Assembly (NCBI GenBank): GCA_018398805.1
Contig: JAGFBZ010000563.1
Coordinates: 367,004-431,003 of the forward strand
Source: Hirundichthys speculiger
Taxonomy: Eukaryota > Chordata > Actinopteri > Beloniformes > Exocoetidae
Reading direction: 5' to 3'
Length of the DNA: 64,000 nucleotides
The notes beneath the pieces were generated by a model. It searched no databases, was not told the DNA's origin, and worked only from the letters and a program-made list of their open reading frames with translations. This document shows, in pieces, positions 55,834-64,000 of the stretch. The position numbers and the translations under genes are program-made. How positions within the stretch are numbered: the first letter of the stretch is position 1; each line of letters begins with the position of its first letter.

Positions 55834-56839
55834 TTTCAAGGGTTTAACTGCAGAATATGATTTTATTTTCTGCAAGTCATCAGTCTTTAACACAGCACTA
55901 ATTAAGCTGCCTTATGCTAATATTTTGTTTTGGAAGACATAATTGATCTGGAGTACATGGATACACATATTTATATTTAAAATCATGTATTATACTATGA
56001 ACAAATGAGTGCTGTGTTTGTAATTAGTATGCATTATGCTTTCATAAAAGCTATGCTATGGGTTTTTACAATGGCTTCATGTGGTACAAAAGAAGAAGTT
56101 TTAACTTTGTATTTATTCAAATTTGGAGTTGATCAAAGATTTACATTTACTTAAGTGAGAGAAGAATCATACATTTCTGATGTTAGAGGAAAGAGTATTC
56201 AATGGTGGTGACATTACTTCACCTTTGTTTCAGATACAAAGTTGTTTTTTAATTATATTAAGATAATATAATTAAGAAAAGAAGAAAAAATGTCATGCCA
56301 GGGGTTAAATTATAACAGTTTGAAGTAAGAGAAAGATTCATAAATATGTTTTGCTTCTTTTGTTCTTAATTTTGTCTAATGTATTGCCATACTATTTATA
56401 TTTAATCTCTTTTATAAAATGTTCAAAATTTGGCTTTTTTGTGGCTTTCCTCTCTAATTTTATTTTTATTGACCACACTTTTTTCAATTAACATTGTCAT
56501 ATTAACAGAGCAAAACGTTGTTGAAGAATGTAAATGGTTTGTTATAACTTTAATCTATTACTATATTAATATCCCCAACAAATATTGTATCACTACAAAC
56601 ACTGTTTTGATTATCAATACAGGAGAGAATCCAGGATTTCGTAATAATGATACAACTTTGGCAGGAATCGCATTAAATATAACAGAGTATTACTTTGGCG
56701 TTACAGGAATCATAAATTTATCGATAAATTCTGAATATTTTAAAAGTAAACCTTGTTGATTAAGTGACTGACTAACAGTAAGAATTCCAACATTACAGCC
56801 TCAATTCATTTTTTTTTAATCAAAAACAACTGTTGATGA
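55834..56839. other. AT-rich DNA with one long open frame
   Basis: On the plus strand 56,430-56,759 is open for 109 codons and starts with a hydrophobic stretch, but it has no ATG near its beginning and resembles no protein I know. Not called as a gene. Confidence 0.3.
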
Positions 56840-57030
56840 ACTTTTTTGCATTTTATCCCATCTTCTTTGAGGGCTTTTTTTTTCATTTCATTTTATTTTA
56901 TTTTTATTTATTTATTTCCTGTTTTTAAATGTACCCTTTAATGCTTCTGTAATGCTTCTAATGTTTTATGTAAAGCACCTTGAATTGTCTTGTACATGAA
57001 ATGTGCTATACAAATAAACTTGCCTTGTCA
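56840..57030 (+). repeat. L2 LINE 3' end
   Basis: Ends in AAGCACCTTGAATTGTCTTG and GAAATGTGCTATACAAATAA, the typical 3' terminus of fish L2 LINEs. 5' truncated. Confidence 0.7.
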
Positions 57031-57490
57031 AAAACAGATGTGGAGGGATGAGGATTTTGAGTTTTTTCCAGCCTTAGTGATCTTGAAGCCATTGAGTATT
57101 TCACACTTGATTTCCAGTTGGACTCTGTCAGTATGAAATAGAGAACATCCCTAGTGTTCAGTGCAAGCAGGTACAGTTCTTTAAGGATGGGTAGGCTCAA
57201 TGCTAATGCTAACTTTGCTAACATCACTAACACCAACGCATTGCTGCCATGGTATAGAAAATTGCTGTCTAGTTTGTAACTAGCTGCCTACACTTGCACC
57301 CTATATAATTCCACTACATAGTCAAACAACTGAAATAAGTTTGCTTTTCAAAAGCCTAATAGTTATTTGCATTGTGCAATCTAGCTCAGAAAGCTGTCAC
57401 AGCATATACATTCTCTTCAAAATCCACCACACATGTTAAAATATTTAAAAGTACATTTCAATTTTTTTTTTTCCATTTTTCAATATATGG
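57031..57490. other. No recognisable gene
   Basis: May be older flank or decayed upstream part of the retroviral element that follows; no long terminal repeat can be recognised. Confidence 0.35.
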
Positions 57491-57930
57491 TGTAACACAA
57501 ACATAAGCCAAGCTCCTAAACCGCTGACAAAACAGGAGATGATGGCCTTTTTAGGCCTGTGCAACTATTGCAGAGCTTGGGTACTAAATTATGCAGAGAT
57601 AACCCAGCCTTTGCGAGATGCTATCTATTGCAAACAAATGGCAATGAATGACAAAGTTCTATGGACCGAGAACCTCAGAAAGGCCTTTGATAGTCTGAAA
57701 TCAGCCCTGATGACCACAATGGTTTTAGCGTTGCCAGATTACAACAAGCCTTTCACCTTGACAGTGGACTGCAAAAATGGTTTCATGACTGCAACCCTTT
57801 TGCAAAAACATGGAAGCAGGTTGAAGCCATTGGTTTTCTACTCCAAGAAACTAAACCCTGTGGCCACAGTGCTGCCACAGTGTGTTCAGTCTGTGAGAAT
57901 ATATCACCCAACCATCCTGCAAGTGCCACA
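57491..57930 (+). pseudogene. Endogenous retrovirus pol, reverse transcriptase C-terminal part
   Basis: An open stretch matches the thumb/connection region of retroviral pol (gamma/epsilon-like): FLGLCNYCRAW, ITQPLRD, LALPDYNKPFTLTVD and LKPLVFYSKKLNPVA occur in the expected order. The catalytic part of the reverse transcriptase upstream is absent, so nothing functional can be made. The pol body breaks off at 57,930, where the LINE tail begins, and resumes at about 60,676. No terminal repeats, gag or env are recognised. Confidence 0.8.
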
Positions 57931-60575
57931 TGAAATGAAATGAAATGAAAATGAAAATGAAAATGGAAATGAAATGAAATGAAATGAAAAATACTTTATT
58001 TATCCCATAAAGGGAAATTCAATGTAGTAAGGGCTCTCTCTCTTTTTTTTTTTTTTTTTTTTTTTTTATAAAAAACAGACAGAAATAATAATAATAATAT
58101 AATAACAGGTGTTAAGTCTTGTTGTGGAGGCTGATGGCTGCTGGCAGGAATGATCTTCTGTATCTTTCCGTCTTGCAACGGACCTGAAGAAGCCTCTCAC
58201 TGAACACACTCTGTTGTTTGATCACTCTGTCGTGGAGAGGGTGTGAAGAGTCCTCCATCATCTTCATCAGCTTGTGCAGCATTCTTTTTTGTACAATCAG
58301 CTCCAGCGGCTCCAGAGTTACACCCAGCACAGATCCAGCATTTCCTGATCAGTTTTGTTGATTCTCTTCAGGTCTCTGGTTCTGATGCTGCTGCCCCAGC
58401 AGATGGCTGCAAAGCTGATTGCACTTTCAACAACAGACTTATAGAAGATGTGCAACATCTTGGTGCAGACATTAAAAGATCTCAACTTTCTTAAAAAGTA
58501 GAGTCTGCTCTGACCTTTCTTGTAGATGTATTCTGTGTTGCATTTCCACTCCAGTCTGTTGTCAAGCTGAACTCCAAGATACTTGTATTCCTCCACCACC
58601 TCCACCTCCTTTCCCAGGATGGAAACACTGCTGTGTTGATTCTTGCTCCTCCTGAAGTCGACAATCATCTCCTTAGTTTTGCTGGTATTTAATATGAGAT
58701 GATTGTTACTACACCATTTCACAAACTGACAGATCAGTTCTTTGTACTCTGCTTCTTGTCCGTTGCTGATACACCCAACAACTGCAGAGTCATCAGAGTA
58801 TTTCTGCAGATGACAGGACTCAGAGTTGTACTGGAAGTCAGAGGTGTAGAGCGTGAAGAGAAATGGTGAGAGAACAGTTCCTTGTGGTGCTCCAATGCTG
58901 CTGACCTCCATCTCAGACACACAACCTTTCAGTCTCACAAACTGTGGTCTGTTTGTGAGGTAGTCATAAATCCAGGAGGTTGTGGAGGAATCCACCTGGA
59001 ACTTATGGAGCTTCTCACATAACAACGCAGGCTGAATTGTATTAAAAGCACTTGAGAAATCAAAGAACATGACCCTCAAAGTGCTTCCTGATTGGTCCAG
59101 ATGAGAGTGGGCTCTGTGAAGCAGGTAGATGATGGTGTCTTCAACCCCAAGCCCATTACGATATGCAAACTGTAATGGGTCCTGAAAGGTGCTGACCTGC
59201 TTGTTGAGGTGGGCCAGAAAGAGTCTCTCCAGGACTTTCATGATGTGAGATGTCAGGGCAACTGGTCTGTAGTCATTAGGTTCAGCTGGTTGTGGTTTTT
59301 TAGGCACTGGAACAAGGCAGGATGTTTTCCACAGCACAGAAACTGTTTTCTGTCTCAGACTGGTGTTGAAGAGGTGCTGGAGAATCGGACATAGCTTGCA
59401 ATGAGCAGGTCTTGAGAACTCTGGGACAGACAACCGTCTGGACCTGCAGCCTTGTTCTGGTTCAGTTTTCTCAAGTTGTTTTTTTGACCTGATTGCAGGA
59501 GACAGACAGAGTGGAGGGGGAGGCAGAGGAGGTCTCTGAGGGTGGAGAAAGATGATGCTGTTTTTCTGGTCCATGACTGAGCTGCAGGGTGACAGAGTGG
59601 AGGTGTGACAGGAAAGCTGTGGGCTCACCGAGGGTGTGTGGTCTGTTGGACTGGAGGCAGGGGGGGAACTGAACCTATTGAAGAACATGTTCAGTTCATT
59701 AGCTCTGTCCAGACCTCCATCAGTCTGGTCCCCCTTTGCCTTGAAGCCGGAGATCTTCTTCCTTCCAGACCACACATCCCTCATGTTGTTCTGCTGGAGC
59801 TGCCTTTCTAGCTTCTTCCTGTAGTCCTCCTTGCACTTCCTGGTTTGTTCTTTAATTAGTTTTTGTGTTGTCTTCAATAACTCCCTGTCTCCATCCCTGA
59901 AGGCTTTCTTTTTGATGTTCAACAGCTTTTTCAGGTCTCTGGTGATCCAGGGTTTGTTATTGGGGAAGCACCTCACAGTTCTTGTTGGAACGATGCTGTC
60001 CACACAGAATTTATGTAATCTGTCACACACTCAGTCATGGCGTTGATGTTGTCTCACAGAGGGCATTCCAGTCCGTAGCCTCAAAGCAACCTTTCAGAGC
60101 ATCTTCAGCTTCATTAGACCAGGTTTTGATAGTTTTTATGATCACTGGTTGCTGCTGAACGATGGGCTTGTAGGTGGAGGTGAGAAAAACCAGATTATGG
60201 TCAGATCTTCCTAAAGGTGGCAGGGCAGAGCAGCTGTATGCATTTTTAATATTTGCATAAAATAAGTCCAATGTCTTATTTTCTCTGGTGGAGCAGCTGA
60301 CAAACTGTTGGAATGATGGTAAAGCTGTAGAGAGGGAGACATTGTTGAAGTCTCCAGAGATCGCCATAACTGAGTTTGGATACTGTGTTTGCAGCCTTGC
60401 AATAACTGAGCTGATGACATCACAGGCTGCGTCTGTAGCGATACCAGGTAGAATATAAACCGCTACCAGAATAACACAGGTAAACTCTCTGGGTAAATAA
60501 TAAGGACGGAAACTCACAGCTAACAGTTCAAGGTCCCTCGTGCAGATCTTCTCCTTGACGGTGACATGTCCCATC
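57931..60575 (-). mobile_element. CR1/Rex1-like LINE inserted in retroviral pol
   Basis: Its 3' end on the minus strand is GGGATAAATAAAGTATTTTT followed by TTTCA-type repeats (57,932-57,992), a usual end for these fish LINEs. The 5' end is truncated inside the endonuclease near 60,575. About 2.6 kb long. The insertion interrupts the pol remnant, so it is younger. Confidence 0.82.
58112..60575 (-). pseudogene. LINE endonuclease and reverse transcriptase, frameshifted
   Basis: Endonuclease C-terminal half at 60,575-60,035 (ISGDFNN, GRSDHNLVFL: catalytic D, N and SDH residues seen). The frame then shifts near 60,035 and the reverse transcriptase follows to 58,318: SHIMKVLERLFLAHLNKQVS, FFDFSSAFNTI (first aspartate), GAPQGTVLSPFLFTLY and YSDDSAVVG (the FADD-type active site). 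Another shift near 59,440 destroys the GPDGV block, and the C-terminus lies in a third frame (58,330-58,112). A 5'-truncated dead copy, better preserved than the one at 8.8-10.6 kb. Confidence 0.85.
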
Positions 60576-60675
60576 CACATGCTGTGCATGTACTCTTGGT
60601 GCAAACTCAGATGAGTTTTTGTCCCCAGCATGGCATGGACAGCAGTTTCACTGTCGCAACCGCACAGAGATATAA

Positions 60676-60957
60676 CAATGCACGGTATTGAACCCAGCAA
60701 CATTACTCCCCACACTAGAAGATGGGGAACCATACAATGGTGTACAGACGGCTCAGGGAGTCCATCTGTCACACCCAGACCTTACTGATGTCCCACTAAG
60801 TAAAGGTGAGGTTTGGTTGGTAGATGGATCCTCATCTAAGACTCCACAGGGCACATGCCAGACAGGGTATGCTGTGGTTTCTGCATCAGATGTTATAGAA
60901 GCTAGTCAACTTCCAGCGCACGTATCAGCACAAGCGGCAGAACTCATTGCTTTGACC
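60676..60957 (+). pseudogene. Endogenous retrovirus pol, RNase H start
   Basis: Continues pol after the LINE: LNPATLLP, then VWLVDGSS (first RNase H aspartate) and AQAAELIALTQ (the glutamate). It is cut at 60,957 by the hAT element, so the other catalytic residues and integrase are missing from this window. The exact join with the LINE 5' end is unclear over about 100 bases. Confidence 0.8.
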
Positions 60958-61761
60958 CAGTGCTTCTCAATTATTTTCTGTTACGCCCCTCTTTAAAGGA
61001 ACATATTCATTTTTTCCAATGAAAAACTACAGGCAAGCCTCTCAAACATTTTCGTAAAGCTATCAAACAAACTTATTTGATATCTCACATTTACTTAAAT
61101 AAGGTGCATTACTGACTGATATAAAAAATAAATAAAGGCTCCTTGAACTGATGGAAATACATGCATCAAAATTACAAACTGAAAAATATTAACATTTAAA
61201 GGATTTTGGCTTGTGGTTCCATTAAAATAATACCTTTAATTAAAGTAAATGAGGTTCAGTAGTTTTTATTTTTTAATCTCATGGAAGCTTTAGATGAGAG
61301 GAATGAGGGAGAGGGAGGGGAGGAGAGGCTGCAGCTGGCTTGCGCACATTAGCATTAGCTTCCGTTAGCTCACGTTAGCGCGATTTCAAAACTCCATGGA
61401 AGCGATTGTTATGTTGTAGGTGGCTGATTGGGTTTTACGTATTAAAGCTTGTGCTTGTGCTTCCCTCCTCGTAGAATTCGCTCGGGGGATTCGTCACAAA
61501 TAAACACCAAACTATCTTCTTCTGAAACTTTAGCGAAGTTCCAGTCGCCATGTTTGTTGTGATCAGTACGCTGTGCTCCAGTCTGCATTCAAGGTGTAAC
61601 GTAAATTTCCACGTTCCCTCGTTTGCTAGTCGTTCTTTCAGCCTTTTCTATTTTTTTAATGTGTAACATGTGGGAGAATACTGCGAATATCAATTCAAGT
61701 TAGCAACTACCAAAATTATGACCGAGTTAACGAGTTGTTTTCTGGCATGAGGGGATATTCT

Positions 61762-61974
61762 TGATTTTCCTTATTGAGTAATCGTTTTTTTTGATTATGC
61801 CGACGTTACTTGAACATAACATTACCTGCTGGTTATTCAAAGCTCGGAGGGAGCGAGGCACTGCCGTGTTGACAGAAATATATATGTTATCGGGGCTATT
61901 CGTCATGATATCGGACTTATCGGGATGACGTCATAATTTCTTGTTATCGGCCCGATAGTTATCGTGCACCCCTA
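61762..61974. mobile_element. hAT-like element (GGGGTGCACGATAA type), copy 2
   Basis: Right end reversed reads TAGGGGTGCACGATAACTAT. Shares most of its length with 40,487-40,717, with one segment in opposite orientation. Lies inside the larger hAT element. The left boundary is uncertain and may extend to about 61,600. Confidence 0.6.
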
Positions 61975-62652
61975 GTGATAAATCATTAACCAGCAATCAG
62001 CACCACACAGAAATTCCACATCAAAAGCAAGGCGCTGTCAGCAGTAGACTAATAGAGGAATAAAATAACAGGATCATTCACCAATGGAGAAATGATAATT
62101 TCCAATACAATACTGCAGGAGCCAACCAAACCAAACAATTAAATCAATAGCTCTGTATAACAAACAAAACCAATGTAGATACTGTAAATACAGCACAGGT
62201 CTAAAATACCAGCCAAAACTCAAATAGGCAACTTAAATGCAACAATTGCAAAGAAAAAAAATCATGCTTATTTGTGGCTTTTTATAACAGTATGCAGCTG
62301 CATTCTGGCAACATCTGCTGGCTTATATAGGAGCCTCAATCCCCAACACATTTCTACAGCTGTAGGCTATTTATATTAAATCATGAGAGTACAAACACAA
62401 AACTAGTGTACAGATGCTGTTGTAAATTTAGCATATAGGCATCCAGAAGAAAAATACAAAGCAAAAGCAATACTTTTCAAACGGAAATTAAATTAAAATA
62501 TTGCACTTTTACAATTTTTTTTTTTTTTCAAATAAAGGTGCAGTTCTTAAATCCAAAAATAAGCCAGCAATATGACTCACCTAATGAGACGGCTGATGTT
62601 GCATGGCGTCCACTAAACACGTGATATCAGGCACAATGGATGACAGTTTCAG

Positions 62653-64000
62653 TCACAGATCTGGCTCGACATTAATTTTATGTCTGTATTTAGTTTTTAA
62701 TGCCACGAGCGCAGAAAATCCAGTCTCGCAGAGGTATGTCGTCGGGAAAGGCACCAGAAATCTCAGTGCTCTGCTGGACAGATCGGGATACTCAGAAGCA
62801 ACATGAAGCCAAAAGTTGGTCAGGTATTTCTGCGAGAAAAGAAGCTTCAAAGCGGTGTCAGAAGAGAGATCCACAAGACTGTCTTGCTCTTTTGGGCTTA
62901 GGGCTGCGAGGGCCTGGTCACTGTGACTGGCGAATGGGTTTTCTATCCAACTGTGCTGCACATCGGGGACGGAGAAGTATTCGCGCAGCTGTGTCTTCAA
63001 ACCTTGCAGGTGAGCTTTGACAGCGTTGGTCAAATTGATGGGAAGCTGAATCTGTTCCGTTGTCACAAAATCTGACAGATTTTCAAATGGGTTATAGTTT
63101 GACTTGTCAACTCGCTTAATCCACAGCTCCAGTTTTTTTATGATTGCTTCGACTTTACTTTGGACATTGAACATGCTCACTGCTGTTCCTTGGAGACCGA
63201 GGTTAAGTCCATTTAAATGGCTGAAAATATCGGCCAGGTAACCCAATCTAGCCAGCCACTCAAAATCACTGAAGCGATGTGCCAGTTCAAACTTTGCGTG
63301 AAGAAAAAAGACCCGCACCTCATCACGTAACTCAAAAAGACGGGAAAGTACCTTCCCGCATGAGAGCCAGGCAGCGCATTTCTGTGTGTAACAGCAGCTG
63401 GTGATGTTCACTGCCCATCTCTGCACACAACGCTGCAAACATGCGCGTTTGCAGCGGACGGCTCTTGATGAAGTTGACTGCTTTGACTGCCTCATCTAAG
63501 ACAGTCATTAGATCTGGGGGCATTTTCTTTGTCACAAGTGCTTCACGATGTATACTGCAGTGGACAGATGTTACATTCGGAGCCACAGCTGGGACCCGCC
63601 TGACATCTCCACTGTGCTTCCCCATCATTGCACGGGCTCCATCAGTGCTCAATCCCACACATTTGGACCAATCAATCCCGTTGGAAATGATGAAAGTTTT
63701 CAGAATGTCAAAAATGGCCTCAGCAGTTGAACGTGTGGGCAGAGATCTACAAAATAAAAATTCTTCTGTTACCTCGCTGTTTTTTTCATACCGCACATAG
63801 GCCAGTAGGTTAGACAGACTTGTGATGTCTGTTGATTCGTCCAGTTGAAGGGCATAAAAACGCTCTCTCATATGCTTTGTATAAGCTGATTTGTCACCAT
63901 TCTCTGCCAATCATCAATAACGCGTTTTGATTGTGTTATCAGACAGTGAGATGAGGTTGAGATACTTCAGTGACTTCTCACCCAACATCACCCCGACTAT
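62653..64000 (-). pseudogene. hAT transposase, frameshifted, partial
   Basis: Translates like ZBED5/FAM200/SCAND3-type hAT transposases: LDESTDITSLSNLLAYVRY, GLSTDGARAMMGKHSG (catalytic aspartate), VHCSIHREAL, then after a frameshift near 63,360 KVLSRLFELRDEVRVFFLHA and the C-terminal dimerisation block FWLHVASEYPDLSSRALRFL ending at a stop at 62,653. A second shift lies near 63,908. The N-terminal BED finger is beyond the window. Two frameshifts make it non-functional as it stands. Confidence 0.85.

Larger units (their letters stand above)
60958..64000 (-). mobile_element. hAT element of ZBED/Buster type, runs off the window
   Basis: Left end CAGTGCTTCTCAATTATTTT is a hAT-type terminus, inserted in the RNase H frame. 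The preceding eight bases TTTGACCC (60,950-60,957 approx.) should reappear beyond the right edge. A minus-strand transposase occupies the right part; a smaller hAT-like repeat is nested at 61,762-61,974. The right end lies outside the window. Confidence 0.75.

Noticed and set aside
63441..63800. 119-codon plus-strand frame
   Set aside because: Antisense shadow of the hAT transposase.

Overview
This window looks like nuclear DNA from a teleost fish. Interrupted genes with GT-AG introns, many DNA transposons of fish type (a Sleeping Beauty-like Tc1 element, hAT elements and MITEs, a CACTG-ended element), L2, CR1/Rex1-like and Tx1-like LINE relics and long homopolymers all point that way. Species cannot be named from the sequence.

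Layout. Bases 1-23,199 contain no gene I can support: single-copy-looking AT-rich DNA (some stretches resemble conserved non-coding elements) mixed with a TA-flanked MITE, a broken CR1/Rex1-like LINE, a hAT MITE with a perfect 8-bp duplication, a Tc1 transposase relic and several dispersed repeats. Bases 23,200 to about 26,500 (perhaps to 29,400) on the minus strand carry a small multi-exon gene whose last exon encodes a CARD (death-fold) domain. An upstream CARD exon of the same gene is broken by several small indels. Bases 29,900-38,713 form one transposon with CACTG ends, a TA duplication and two minus-strand genes: a transposase with N-terminal zinc fingers (about 880 aa, intact) and a four-exon gene for a 525-aa protein with a PB1-like N-terminus. 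A Tc1 element (38,716-40,338) sits against its right end, and both split an older repeat. Bases 43,082-53,399 on the minus strand hold the one clear host gene, cfap91 (maats1), a radial-spoke/calmodulin-associated ciliary protein, in 16 coding exons, with an RFX X-box about 80 bp upstream of the start codon and an AATAAA signal after the stop. Several transposons lie in its introns. Bases 53,600-64,000 are mostly mobile DNA: a foldback element, MITEs and a nested stack in which retroviral pol remnants are split by a minus-strand LINE and then cut by a hAT element that runs off the right edge.

How the parts relate. Only cfap91 and the CARD gene look like host genes. The two large open genes at 30.5-36.6 kb are best read as the cargo of the CACTG transposon, because the element boundaries and the split host repeat enclose both. 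Most other open frames in the window are chance or transposon debris.
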